Notes under the pieces: model-generated
The model's input: only the letters and a program-made list of their open reading frames with translations
Told to the model about the DNA's origin: nothing
Databases searched by the model: none
DNA from: Actinomadura citrea
GTDB taxonomy: Bacteria > Actinomycetota > Actinomycetes > Streptosporangiales > Streptosporangiaceae
Direction: 5' to 3'
NCBI RefSeq assembly: GCF_013409045.1
Contig: NZ_JACCBT010000001.1
Location: forward strand, 3,596,001-3,660,000
Length of the DNA: 64,000 nucleotides
Program-made: the position numbers and the translations under genes
Shown here: positions 9,388 through 17,828 of the stretch, piece by piece
Numbering within the stretch: position 1 is the stretch's first letter
Layout: every line of letters begins with the position of its first letter

Positions 9388-11067
9388 ATGTCCGGTACGG
9401 GACTCAAGGCGCTCAGGGCCGCCGACCCGCAACGGGTCGGGCCGTACCGGCTGCTGGCACGGCTGGGAGCGGGCGGGATGGGGCAGGTCTACCTGGGCCG
9501 GTCCCAGGGCCGCAGGCTGGTCGCGGTCAAGGTCGTCCACCCTCACTTCGCCGACAACGCCGTGTTCCGGCGCCGGTTCACGAAGGAGATCGCGGCGGCG
9601 AGCCGCATCACGGGCTTCTACACGGCGCAGGTGATAGACGCCGATGCCGACGCCGACCCGCCGTGGCTGGCCACGGAGTACATCGCCGGGCCGTCGTTGC
9701 AGGACGCTGTCGAGGCGAACGGCGCCCTGCCCGAGATCTCGGTGGCGGCGCTGGGTGCGGGGCTCGCCGAAGGGCTGCGGGCGGTCCACAGCCAGAACGT
9801 GCTCCACCGGGACCTCAAGCCGGGAAACGTGCTGCTGGCCCAGGACGGGCCGCGGATCATCGACTTCGGGATAGCGCGCGCGATGGACGCGCCCACCCAG
9901 AGCCTGACCCTGATGGGCACGCCCGGGTACATGTCGCCCGAACAGTATCTGGGAGGCGACCTCGAACCGGCCAGCGACGTGTTCTGCCTGGCCGCCGTGC
10001 TGATCTTCGCCGCGACCGGCCGCCATCCCTTCGGGGAGGGACCGGTCGACGCCCTCGGCTACCGGGTCCGCCACGTGGACCCCGATCTGTCGGGCGTCCC
10101 GGCGTCGTTGAGGCCTCTGATCGCGGCCGGTCTGGAGAAGGACCCGGGCGACCGCCCGGCGACGGGAGAGTTCCTGGACCGCTGTTCCGCGCTCGTCGCG
10201 GACGAGGGCATGGCCCTGCCGGAGACGTTCACCACCATGATCGCCATACGGGTGGCCGAGACCGAGGTCTTCACGGGGAAGGCCGGCACGGACGACCACG
10301 GGGCGCACCCTGCGCGGGACGAAGGGAAGCGGCCACCCGCGGACCGGCCCGGGTCGTCGCCGGCGCCGCGACCGGTGACGGGGGAGCGTCCGCGAGCGCG
10401 CCCACCGGCCAAACCGGCCGCCGCGGTCATGGCCGGGGTCGTCGGCGTCGTGTTCGTCGCCCTGCTCATCGCCGTCGTCGGCGGCAGTGACTCCAAAGGA
10501 TCGAACGACGGCGACGCGTCGACCTCGACGACGAGCCGCTCGACCGGCCGCACGGGCGACCGAGGCAGTGCCCGGCCGAGCCCGAGCCCCGACAGGACCT
10601 GGAAGGCGTTCGACGACATCTCGGTCAATGACTGCTTGGACGCGTCCGGGGACCCCTGGAACCCTGGCGGGTGGCGCGAGGACATGCCCCGCGCGGTCTC
10701 CTGCGGGGAGAGCGACGCCTACCTGAAGGTCGCCGAGGTGGGGGAGACGAGCAGTGCGTGCGCCTCCAAGCCGCTCGATGGAGAATCGTATTGGGAGTCC
10801 CCAGCCCACGATGGAGGCAGAATCTATCTCTGCGTGGAACGGCAGTTCAGGCACGGCGAATGTTTCCTGGGCAAGAGGGGCAGGAAACCGGGCCGGGCGG
10901 CCATCAGCGGATACGGTCTGATGACCTCGTGGAGATGTGACGAGAACGACCTCCCGCAGGAATACTCCTACGTCCTCCAGTTCACCGGCTACTACAAGAG
11001 CAGGTGCCCCAGAGGCTCACTGGCATGGGACTTCCGACGGGGCGTCCTCTGCGCCAAGGTCGTTTAG
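9388..11067 (+). CDS. Transmembrane Ser/Thr protein kinase
   Basis: A kinase of about 559 residues from the ATG at 9388, which has AGGTGAG directly upstream; an in-frame ATG at 9361 lies inside an inverted repeat. Visible elements are the glycine loop GAGGMGQV, VAVK lysine, HRDLKPGN catalytic loop, IDFG, and a TPGYMSPEQ activation segment. One membrane helix (VMAGVVGVVFVALLIAVV) near residues 346-366 separates the kinase from an extracellular domain of about 190 residues with seven or more cysteines, so several disulphides are likely. The sensor domain differs from those of the other two kinases in the window. It is divergent from the HEAT-repeat gene. Ligand and targets are unknown. Confidence 0.92.
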   Translation: MSGTGLKALRAADPQRVGPYRLLARLGAGGMGQVYLGRSQGRRLVAVKVVHPHFADNAVFRRRFTKEIAAASRITGFYTAQVIDADADADPPWLATEYIAGPSLQDAVEANGALPEISVAALGAGLAEGLRAVHSQNVLHRDLKPGNVLLAQDGPRIIDFGIARAMDAPTQSLTLMGTPGYMSPEQYLGGDLEPASDVFCLAAVLIFAATGRHPFGEGPVDALGYRVRHVDPDLSGVPASLRPLIAAGLEKDPGDRPATGEFLDRCSALVADEGMALPETFTTMIAIRVAETEVFTGKAGTDDHGAHPARDEGKRPPADRPGSSPAPRPVTGERPRARPPAKPAAAVMAGVVGVVFVALLIAVVGGSDSKGSNDGDASTSTTSRSTGRTGDRGSARPSPSPDRTWKAFDDISVNDCLDASGDPWNPGGWREDMPRAVSCGESDAYLKVAEVGETSSACASKPLDGESYWESPAHDGGRIYLCVERQFRHGECFLGKRGRKPGRAAISGYGLMTSWRCDENDLPQEYSYVLQFTGYYKSRCPRGSLAWDFRRGVLCAKVV

Positions 11068-11142
11068 GCGAGGGGACCGCGGCCCGAGCGTGCCGGGGCT
11101 CGACCCGGGGTGGATGTCGGTGTCGTCGCGTTTAATCGAGGG

Positions 11143-13134
11143 GTGGACGTTGGAGAGCGCATCGCCGAGCTGACCGCTCAGGTCAAGAGGCTGAACGATC
11201 TGTACTACGGCGCCGGCGACAGCCCGCTGCCGGACGCCGACTACGACGCGTTGAAGGACGAGCTGGCGGCACTGGTCGCCGAGCATCCGGAGCTGGAGCC
11301 GGCCGACAGCCCGCTCGGCAAGGTCAACGCGCCGGCGGAGCTGACCGGCCCGACCGTGCGCCACGCGCGCCCGATGCTCTCGCTGGCCAAGGCGACGAGC
11401 GAGGAGCAGATCCGCACGTTCTGCGAACGGTTCGGCGGCCAGGTCTTCCGCGTGTCGGAGAAGCTCGACGGGCTCTCGCTCAGCGTCGTCTACACCGACG
11501 GAAGGCTCGACTACGTCGCCACGCGCGGCACCGGCGCGGTCGGCGAGCTGGTGACCGAGAAGGTGCGCCACGTGATTCCGGGCCTGCCGGCCGAGATCGA
11601 GGCGCCCGGGCGCGTCGAGGTCCGCGGTGAGGCGGTGATGCTGCGGTCGGTGTGGGCGGCCTACAACGAGGCGCACCCGGAGCGGATCCTGACCAACCCC
11701 CGGTCGGGCGCCGCCGGGACGCTGGTGCTGAAGGATCCCGAAGCGGCCGTGAAGGCCAGGCGCGTGCTGAGGTTCTTCGCGTTCGGCGCCGATCGCGGCG
11801 GCGTCGCGATCGATGTCCCGGCGGGCTTCGAATCGGTAGCCCAGTACGTGGGCACCAGTGCCGAAGAGGTCATCGACGCGATCCATGAGATCGGCGGACG
11901 CCGCGACGGCCTGGACTACGACATCGACGGCGCGGTCGTGCGGCTGCACGAGCCGGCGGCGTTCGACGCGGCGGGTTTCAACAGCGCCGAGCCGCGCGGA
12001 GCGATCGCGTTCAAATACCCGCCGGAGGAGAAGCTGACGACGCTGCTGGCGGTCCAGTGGCCGGTCGGCAAGATCGGCCGCGTCCCGCCCCGTGCGAAGG
12101 TCGCGCCGGTGTTCGTCGGCGGTGTGACGGTGGAGAACGTCACCCTGCACAACCCTCGCCTGATCCGCGAGCGCGATCTGCGGATCGGCGACACGGTGGC
12201 GGTCGTGCGGCGCGGCGACGTGATCCCGTTCGCGGGCCGCTCGCTGCCGGAGAGGCGCGACGGGAGCGAGGTCGAGATCGTCCCGCCGGCGCACTGCCCG
12301 TCGTGCGATTCCGAACTGGAGGTCCGCGGCACCGGCGAGGAGCGCTGGTGCGTGAACCTGCAGTGCCCCGCGCAGGCGACGCGCCGCCTCATGCACTGGG
12401 CCTCGCGCCAGGCGGCCGACATGGAGGGCGTCGGCGACGTCTGGATCGAGAAACTCGCCGAGGACGGCGTGCTCAAACGCCGCAGCGACTTCTACGACCT
12501 GACCACCGAGCAGCTCCTCGGCTACGAGCGGATGGGCGAGGTCAGCGCCCAGAACATGGTCGACTCGATCGCCTCGTCCAAGGAGGTGGGCCTGCGGCGC
12601 GCGCTGATCGGGCTGGCGATCCCGATGGCGTCCGAGGGCACGGCCAAGCGCCTGTGCCTGGCCGGCTACCAGCGCATCGAGGACGTGGCGGCGGCCACGG
12701 CCGAGGACCTGGTGGCGATCCGCGACATCGGGCCGAAGGCCGCCGAGAGCATCGTGGCCTTCTTCGCCCGCACGGAGGTCCAGGAGGAGATCGCCGCGCT
12801 GCGCGAGCGCGGCGTGGACCTCGACGTGCTGGCCGAGGACCGGCCGCTCGACGCGGCGGCCGCGGGCGACTCGCCGCTCAAGGGCAAGTCGGTCGTCATC
12901 ACCGGCGCGTTCACCGACCCGCGCTCGGGCGCGAAGATCAGCCGGCCGGACGTCACGCGCCTGGTCGAGCAGGCGGCCGCGACGACCGCGTCGTCCGTTT
13001 CGAGCAACACCGACTACCTGCTCACCGGAGACAACGTCGGAGCCGCGAAGACCGGCAAAGCCGAAAAACTCGGAGTCACCGTCGTCCCCCAGGACGAACT
13101 GTGGCGCTGGCTGGCCGAAGCCGGAGTCGTCTGA
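11143..13134 (+). CDS. NAD-dependent DNA ligase, divergent LigA paralog
   Basis: A 663-residue protein with the complete LigA order: Ia domain starting MDVGERIAEL, adenylation domain with KLDG (Lys107 as AMP acceptor), OB fold, a four-Cys zinc finger (CPSC...CVNLQC), helix-hairpin-helix repeats including IRDIGPKAAESIV, and a C-terminal BRCT domain. It would seal DNA nicks using NAD. The motif ARPMLSLAKATS differs from the usual SLDNAF of housekeeping LigA, and KLDGLSLS is also variant. This suggests a second, specialised ligase rather than the essential copy. The GTG at 11143 lies seven bases after TTTAAT, consistent with a leaderless message; the frame is open to 11110. It follows a kinase gene by 75 bp. 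Confidence 0.93.
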   Translation: MDVGERIAELTAQVKRLNDLYYGAGDSPLPDADYDALKDELAALVAEHPELEPADSPLGKVNAPAELTGPTVRHARPMLSLAKATSEEQIRTFCERFGGQVFRVSEKLDGLSLSVVYTDGRLDYVATRGTGAVGELVTEKVRHVIPGLPAEIEAPGRVEVRGEAVMLRSVWAAYNEAHPERILTNPRSGAAGTLVLKDPEAAVKARRVLRFFAFGADRGGVAIDVPAGFESVAQYVGTSAEEVIDAIHEIGGRRDGLDYDIDGAVVRLHEPAAFDAAGFNSAEPRGAIAFKYPPEEKLTTLLAVQWPVGKIGRVPPRAKVAPVFVGGVTVENVTLHNPRLIRERDLRIGDTVAVVRRGDVIPFAGRSLPERRDGSEVEIVPPAHCPSCDSELEVRGTGEERWCVNLQCPAQATRRLMHWASRQAADMEGVGDVWIEKLAEDGVLKRRSDFYDLTTEQLLGYERMGEVSAQNMVDSIASSKEVGLRRALIGLAIPMASEGTAKRLCLAGYQRIEDVAAATAEDLVAIRDIGPKAAESIVAFFARTEVQEEIAALRERGVDLDVLAEDRPLDAAAAGDSPLKGKSVVITGAFTDPRSGAKISRPDVTRLVEQAAATTASSVSSNTDYLLTGDNVGAAKTGKAEKLGVTVVPQDELWRWLAEAGVV

Positions 13135-13169
13135 TCCCGTCGGGCTCACTCGGTCGGGGCCCGGCGCCC

Positions 13170-13213
13170 CACCGCCGCGGTCCGGCACAGCGCTCAGGAG
13201 CTTCGCGGCGGTG
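13170..13213 (+). terminator. Possible terminator after the ligase gene
   Basis: Perfect 10-bp arms, CACCGCCGCG at 13170-13179 and CGCGGCGGTG at 13204-13213, flank a 24-base loop 35 bp after the ligase stop. The long loop and lack of a T-tract keep confidence modest. Confidence 0.35.
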
Positions 13214-13247
13214 CGCGTGTCGGCCTCATGCGACCGGGGTGGCCGCC

Positions 13248-13309
13248 TTGACTGATCGTGAGGCCCGGTTATCATTCCAACATGTCGATTGATTCCGAAT
13301 GTGGAATGA
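13248..13309 (+). promoter_or_regulatory. Leaderless promoter and operator of the ArsR-type regulator
   Basis: TTGACT (13248-13253), a 16-bp spacer and TATCAT (13270-13275) form a near-consensus promoter whose predicted start point falls on the ATG at 13282. Inverted arms TCATTCCA (13272-13279) and TGGAATGA (13302-13309) overlap the -10 and the first codons. This is a plausible autoregulatory operator. Confidence 0.65.
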
Positions 13310-13680
13310 CGTCGCTGGACGGACTGGCGCCCGCCGCCGCGCTGTTCCACTCGCTGGCCGACCCGGTGCGGCTGTCGATCGTCCAGCGGCTGGCGCTGGG
13401 CGAGGCCCGGGTGGTGGACCTGACCCGCGAACTGGCGCTGGCGCAGTCCACGGTGTCCAAGCACCTCGCCTGCCTGCGCGGCTGCAAACTGGTGGACTAC
13501 CGCGCCGAGGGCCGCCAGTCCTTCTACTTCATCGCGGTGCCAGAGCTGCTGGACCTCCTGCGCTCGGCCGAGCATCTGCTTTCCGCCACCGACCGCGCCG
13601 TTGCGCTGTGCCCCGTATACGGCACCGCCGGCGACCAGCAGGTGGGCGCTCGCCCTCCCGACGCCGAACGGCGGGCATGA
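13282..13680 (+). CDS. ArsR/SmtB-family metal sensor, CmtR-like
   Basis: The protein has 132 residues and a winged helix (VDLTRELALAQSTVSKHL) typical of ArsR repressors. Cys64 and Cys68 in HLACLRGC, plus Cys110 near the C-terminus, match the spacing of the Cd/Pb ligands Cys57, Cys61 and Cys102 of mycobacterial CmtR. A soft-metal sensor is therefore the best reading. The ATG at 13282 is supported by a promoter spaced for leaderless transcription; the in-frame ATG at 13306 is an alternative. The downstream membrane methyltransferase-like gene starts 109 bp later and is probably controlled with it. The metal identity is inferred from the cysteine pattern only. Confidence 0.88.
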   Translation: MSIDSECGMTSLDGLAPAAALFHSLADPVRLSIVQRLALGEARVVDLTRELALAQSTVSKHLACLRGCKLVDYRAEGRQSFYFIAVPELLDLLRSAEHLLSATDRAVALCPVYGTAGDQQVGARPPDAERRA

Positions 13681-13789
13681 CCGCCGCGTCGCCGGGCCCC
13701 CGGGTCGGCGCGCAGCGGCCACCGACACCGGCGCCGCGACCATGAGGCCCGGCTGCGCCTGATCCCCTTCACCGAGTTCGGAGGACATC

Positions 13790-14413
13790 GTGGCGATCCC
13801 CGCGCTGGTCATCTATCTGGTCTGGGCCGCGCTGGCGTTCGGCCTGCGCACCCTTCTGCAGTGGCGCCGCACGGGTGACACCGGCTTCCGTGGCGGCGAC
13901 CTGGGCAGGGGAACCGTGCAGTGGTGGGCTCGGCTGCTGTTCACCGGCGCGCTGCTCATCGGCGCCGCCGGGCCGATCTCCGCGCTGGCCGGCCTCCCCG
14001 CCTTCGGTGCTCTGGAGAACGCCGGCGTGCGGGCGGCCGGGATCGCGCTGGCCCTCGCCGGCGTGGCGGGCACGCTGGTCGCGCAGGGCTCGATGGGCAC
14101 CTCCTGGCGGATCGGCGTCGAGGAGGAGGAACGCACCGAACTGGTCATCGGTGGCGCTTTCGCGCTTGCCCGCAACCCCATCTTCACCACGATGATCGCC
14201 ACCGCCGCCGGGCTGGCCGCCATGGTCCCCAACGTGATCGCGCTGTTCGGCCTCGCCCTGACCGTGGTGGCCATCCAGATGCAGGTCCGCGCCGTCGAAG
14301 AGCCCTACCTGCTGCAGGCCCACGGCGTCGCGTATGCCGCCTACGCCTCCAAGGTCGGCCGATTCCTGCCCGGCATCGGACGACTTGTCCCATCCCCAGG
14401 CACCCGACAGTGA
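13790..14413 (+). CDS. Isoprenylcysteine carboxyl methyltransferase-like membrane protein
   Basis: A 207-residue integral membrane protein with about five hydrophobic helices. The conserved C-terminal block (GGAFALARNPIFTTMI, then VRAVEEPYLLQAHGVAYAAY) is the signature of the ICMT/phospholipid methyltransferase superfamily, where it binds S-adenosylmethionine. In bacteria the substrates are unknown. The GTG at 13790 follows GGAGGAC at 13780-13786. It lies directly behind the CmtR-like regulator. A role in a metal-stress response is therefore plausible but not shown. Confidence 0.8.
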   Translation: MAIPALVIYLVWAALAFGLRTLLQWRRTGDTGFRGGDLGRGTVQWWARLLFTGALLIGAAGPISALAGLPAFGALENAGVRAAGIALALAGVAGTLVAQGSMGTSWRIGVEEEERTELVIGGAFALARNPIFTTMIATAAGLAAMVPNVIALFGLALTVVAIQMQVRAVEEPYLLQAHGVAYAAYASKVGRFLPGIGRLVPSPGTRQ

Positions 14414-14631
14414 CCCGAATCGTCTCGGAGGGCGGGGACGTGGTTCATCACCTTGAACATGGTCCGGCCGGCCTTGGAAAAGGTCGCCATCGCCTTGTCG
14501 ATGCCGCAGTGTGCGCCCCGCGCAGCGGTGCACCGTCGTATCGTCGGCGAGGACGGCGTCTCCATTCCCCGCCGCTTCTCGTCGAGCAGGCGTGCGAGTT
14601 GGGCCTGCGGAGGACCACCTCGTGTTCCGGA
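14414..14631. other. Intergenic region, coding-like debris
   Basis: No intact gene. On the minus strand, two neighbouring frames between about 14440 and 14565 look coding-like (one contains AHCGIDKAMATFSKAG, another LADDTTVHR), as if one frame had shifted. I cannot assign a family. Confidence 0.35.
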
Positions 14632-14655
14632 TTCTCAAACGAACATCTGCGTTTG
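14632..14655 (+). promoter_or_regulatory. Inverted repeat upstream of kinase gene, copy 2
   Basis: TTCTCAAAC (14632-14640), ten bases, then GTTTG (14651-14655), the same layout as at 9347-9370. It ends 20 bp before the kinase start at 14675. TAGAGT at 14663-14668 could be a -10 for a leaderless transcript. Confidence 0.5.
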
Positions 14656-14674
14656 TACGGGATAGAGTCGGCCC

Positions 14675-16105
14675 GTGATGAGAGGGGACGTGATCAGCGG
14701 CCGGTACCGGCTCGGCGAGGAGATCGGCCGGGGCGGAATGGGGATCGTGTGGAGGGCGTACGACCAGGCGTTGGAACGCCGCGTGGCGATGAAGCGCCTC
14801 CAGGTTCCCGATGACCTGGCCGAGGAGGACCGGGACGGTCTCAAGGGCCGGTTCCTGCGCGAGGCCCGCGCCGCCGCGCGGCTGGAGCATCCGTCGATCA
14901 TCAACGTGTACGACGTCGTCGACGACGCGGAGGGCCCGTGGATCGTCATGCAGTACGTCCAGGGCCGCTCCCTGGAGCAGATCGTTCGCGAAGACGGGCC
15001 GCTCTCCGTCGTCCGGGCGGCCCGGGTCGGGCTCGCCCTGCTGGACGCGCTGGACTGCGCACACGGGGCGGGGATCCTGCACCGCGACGTCAAGCCCGCC
15101 AATGTCCTGATCGCCGATGACGGTCGTGTCCTCCTCGCCGACTTCGGAATCGCGGCGGTCTCCAACGCCACCGCCTACACCAGGACGGGCGGCTTCGTCG
15201 GAACGCCCGTCTTCATGGCCCCCGAACGATTCCGGAACGGCACGCCGGGCCCGGCGTCGGATCTGTGGTCGCTGGGGGCGACCCTGTACGCGGCGGTGGA
15301 GGGTCATCCGCCTTTCCAGGCCGATGAGCTGGAGGTCCTCGTCGGCCGGCTCCTCATGGGAGACGATCCCGCCTACGTCCGGTCCGGCGCGCTGGAGCCG
15401 GTCCTCAGGGGACTCCTGGACAGAGACCCGGGCAAGCGCTGGGGCTCGCGGCAGGCCGCGCAAGGGTTGAAGGCCGTCGAGGACGGGCGAACTCCAACAA
15501 GGCCGCTGGCAGGGAACGCCGTACCCGCGAAACCGGGGAAGGGCGTGACGGTCATCGCGGGCCTCCTCGTCCTCGTCGCCCTTGTCGGGGTCGGGCTGAG
15601 CTTCCCCTTCTTGAGATCGTCCGATTCGGGCTCGAAGGACGAGTTCGAGTCCGTCCCGGATGCCTGCGCCGTCGTCAGCGACGGCCCCACCCTCAAGGAG
15701 ACCCTGTCCAACCCCGGCGAGAGCGAGACTCTGGATTGGGGCCCCTACAAGGACCACGCCAATGCCGAGACGTGTACGTGGAGCAATGTCGTCTCCGAGG
15801 ACGCGAGCTCCAAGACCGTCGACGCCACGCTCGCGATCCGCGCCGACCTCCCCCGGAGATCGACGGTGGTCGACCTGCTGACCTGGAGCAAGGTCCCGGG
15901 CCTCGGGGACGCGGCCGTCCGGAGAACGCTCCCCGGTGACGGACAGAGCGACTGGCAGGCCGAAATGGTCATCTTCACCCTGCGGAACGCTGAGGTCGGC
16001 GTCTACCTCAGCGAATCCCCCTCACGGCGCACCAACGGCGAATGGCGGTCAAGGGCCCTTGAGATCGCCGAAATCATCGAAAGGGCACTCAGCGAGACCC
16101 TCTGA
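14675..16105 (+). CDS. Transmembrane Ser/Thr protein kinase
   Basis: A 476-residue kinase starting at GTG 14675 (or ATG 14678), with glycine loop GRGGMGIV, VAMK lysine, HRDVKPAN catalytic loop, ADFG and a GTPVFMAPE segment. A membrane helix (about residues 290-310) leads to an extracellular domain of about 160 residues. That domain has two cysteines and motifs such as CTWSNVV, resembling extracellular lipoprotein-like sensor domains beside actinobacterial kinases. TAGAGT seven bases before the GTG suggests a leaderless transcript, and a shared inverted repeat lies upstream. It is the third membrane kinase in 14 kb. Its targets are unknown. Confidence 0.92.
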   Translation: MMRGDVISGRYRLGEEIGRGGMGIVWRAYDQALERRVAMKRLQVPDDLAEEDRDGLKGRFLREARAAARLEHPSIINVYDVVDDAEGPWIVMQYVQGRSLEQIVREDGPLSVVRAARVGLALLDALDCAHGAGILHRDVKPANVLIADDGRVLLADFGIAAVSNATAYTRTGGFVGTPVFMAPERFRNGTPGPASDLWSLGATLYAAVEGHPPFQADELEVLVGRLLMGDDPAYVRSGALEPVLRGLLDRDPGKRWGSRQAAQGLKAVEDGRTPTRPLAGNAVPAKPGKGVTVIAGLLVLVALVGVGLSFPFLRSSDSGSKDEFESVPDACAVVSDGPTLKETLSNPGESETLDWGPYKDHANAETCTWSNVVSEDASSKTVDATLAIRADLPRRSTVVDLLTWSKVPGLGDAAVRRTLPGDGQSDWQAEMVIFTLRNAEVGVYLSESPSRRTNGEWRSRALEIAEIIERALSETL

Positions 16106-16262
16106 GCGCCCATGAGCGTGTCCTGTTTCGTCGGTCACCCGACTCGTCCAACGCGCCCATGGCACCAAGAGCACACGGTCGGCAGTGCCCTGCGCGGAGG
16201 TGCCCGGCGCGCCCGCGACTCGCCAGGGCGCCGGGCACCTCATCGCCGTTCGGGTGCGCTGG

Positions 16263-16509
16263 TCACACGGAAGGCGTCTCCGCGGACGATGCCTCATCGG
16301 CGGTCTCGTGCTCCTGCACGCTGATGACCTGGTTGGGGCACATCCGGGCAGCCTGGCGGACGGTCTCGTGAAGGTTCCCGGGTGGGGACTCGGTGAGCAG
16401 CACGATGGTGCCGTCCTCCGGACTGGTCGAAGACCTCCGGCGCGTACAGGGCGCACTGCCCCGCGCCGAGGCAGTGGTCGTGATCGGCGACGATCCGCAT
16501 GGCGGTCAC
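16263..16509 (-). pseudogene. 3Fe-4S/4Fe-4S ferredoxin of the P450, frameshifted
   Basis: The minus strand from GTG 16509 reads MTAMRIVADHDHCLGAGQC and on to EVFDQ, a typical P450-partner ferredoxin with a CX5C cluster motif. The frame then breaks. Removing one G of the pair at 16418-16419 restores SEDGTIVLL, then the last ligand in MCPNQVI and a stop at 16263-16265. The intact product would be about 81 residues. The start overlaps the P450 stop as GTGA, so translation would be coupled. One extra base could be a real mutation or a sequencing error. If real, electron supply to the P450 must come from another ferredoxin. Confidence 0.85.
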
Positions 16510-17714
16510 CGCCCCCAGCTCACCTGGAGCCGGTGGACGCCGTAGATGAACATGTCGTGCCGCATGGGCACCTCGTCAGGCGGCACGGCGAGGCGCAGGC
16601 CGGGCAGCCCGTCGAACAGGGCGGTCAGGGCGATGCTCATCTCCACGCGGGCCAGCTGCTGTCCAAGGCACTGGTGGATGCCGTGGCCGAACGCCACATG
16701 CTGGGACGGCGGCCGCGCGAGGTCCAGCTCGTCGGGATTCTCGAAGTGCTCGGGGTCGCGGTTGGCGGCCGGCAGCGACAGGACCACGGTCTGCCCGGCG
16801 CGGACCGGGTGGCCGTGGATCTCGACGTCCTCCCTGGCGACCCGGACGACGCCGAACTGCAGGATGCTCAGGTAGCGCAGCAGTTCCTCGACCGCGGGGC
16901 CGGCGGCCCGGGGGCCGCCGCGAAGGGCGCCCAGCCGGCCGGGACGGGTGAGCAGGGTGAGGGTGCCCAGCGCCAGCATGTTGGCGGTGGTCTCGTGCCC
17001 GGCGACCAGCAGCAGCCGGCCGATGCCGCTGAGCTCGGCGTCGCTCAGCCCGGCCCCGGAAGTGATCAGCGAGCCCAGCAGCGCGTCGTCGGGGCTGCGC
17101 CGTTTGGCGGCCACCAGCTCCCGCATGTAGCCCAGCAGCGCGTCCCTGGCCTCCGCCACCCGCTGTGCGTCCGCGGTGATGCTGAGCAGGGCGGCGGACC
17201 AGGCGTGGAAGCGGGCGCGGTCGGTGTAGGGCACGCCGAGCAGCTCGCAGATCACCAGGGACGGGATCGGGAGGGTGAACGCCGGAACCAGGTCGGCGGG
17301 CGGGCCGGCGGCGCGCAGGGCGTCGAGGTGGTCGGCGACGATGCGCTCGACGCGCGGCGCGAGGGCCTGCATGCGGCGGGTGGTGAAGAACGGCGTGAGC
17401 AGCCGCCGGTAGCGGGTGTGCTCCGGCGGGTCCATGAACAGCAGCGAACCGGCCCGGTCCTCGGGCCGGAAGGCGGGCCGCCTGATCGGTGAGGAGGCCA
17501 GCGTCCGGTCGGCGCTGAACCGCTCGTCGGCCAGGACCTCGCGCACGTCCTGGTGCCGGGTCAGCAGCAGGCCGGTCGCGCCGTCGGGGAACGACAGCGG
17601 GGAGACCGGCGACTCCCTGCGGAGCAGGCCGAGCGCCGGTGGCGGGTCGAGCGGGTCGTCGCGCCGCGTGGGCAGCGGGGCGGGGGCGGAGGCGGGGGGC
17701 TGCGGAGCGCGCAT
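16506..17714 (-). CDS. Cytochrome P450
   Basis: A soluble bacterial P450 of 402 residues from the ATG at 17714; the frame is open to 17798, but that extension is low-complexity. The I-helix has AGHETTAN, the K-helix ExxR appears as EELLR, and the haem loop is FGHGIHQCLG with the proximal Cys. Sequence style and length fit CYP105/CYP107-like actinobacterial enzymes, which hydroxylate varied small molecules. A TetR gene lies upstream on the same strand, and a ferredoxin frame follows with a GTGA overlap, so this is a regulator-P450-ferredoxin unit. The substrate is unknown, and no biosynthetic genes adjoin it. Confidence 0.94.
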   Translation of the reverse strand: MRAPQPPASAPAPLPTRRDDPLDPPPALGLLRRESPVSPLSFPDGATGLLLTRHQDVREVLADERFSADRTLASSPIRRPAFRPEDRAGSLLFMDPPEHTRYRRLLTPFFTTRRMQALAPRVERIVADHLDALRAAGPPADLVPAFTLPIPSLVICELLGVPYTDRARFHAWSAALLSITADAQRVAEARDALLGYMRELVAAKRRSPDDALLGSLITSGAGLSDAELSGIGRLLLVAGHETTANMLALGTLTLLTRPGRLGALRGGPRAAGPAVEELLRYLSILQFGVVRVAREDVEIHGHPVRAGQTVVLSLPAANRDPEHFENPDELDLARPPSQHVAFGHGIHQCLGQQLARVEMSIALTALFDGLPGLRLAVPPDEVPMRHDMFIYGVHRLQVSWGR

Positions 17715-17810
17715 GGGACGAGATCCCTTCCTCGGAGACTCGCGCTGTGCCGCTCCCGGCGGGACGGCTGACGGCGGGCTCGCCGGAAGGAACGGCATCC
17801 GCTCCGAAAA

Positions 17811-17828
17811 TAGAACGGATCCGTTCTA
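17811..17828 (-). promoter_or_regulatory. Perfect 18-bp palindrome in the tetR-P450 gap
   Basis: TAGAACGGATCCGTTCTA is a perfect 18-bp palindrome starting inside the stop codon of the TetR gene and lying about 97 bp upstream of the P450 start. Its size and symmetry fit a TetR operator controlling the P450-ferredoxin pair. Confidence 0.7.

Noticed and set aside
11017..13812. A 931-codon minus-strand open frame opposite the DNA ligase
   Set aside because: It is the GC-driven antisense shadow of a complete, domain-verified LigA; it has no family pattern and is rich in Arg, Gly, Ala and His.
13769..15757. A 662-codon minus-strand frame opposite the methyltransferase-like and kinase genes
   Set aside because: It is a shadow of two verified plus-strand genes and shows no motif of its own.
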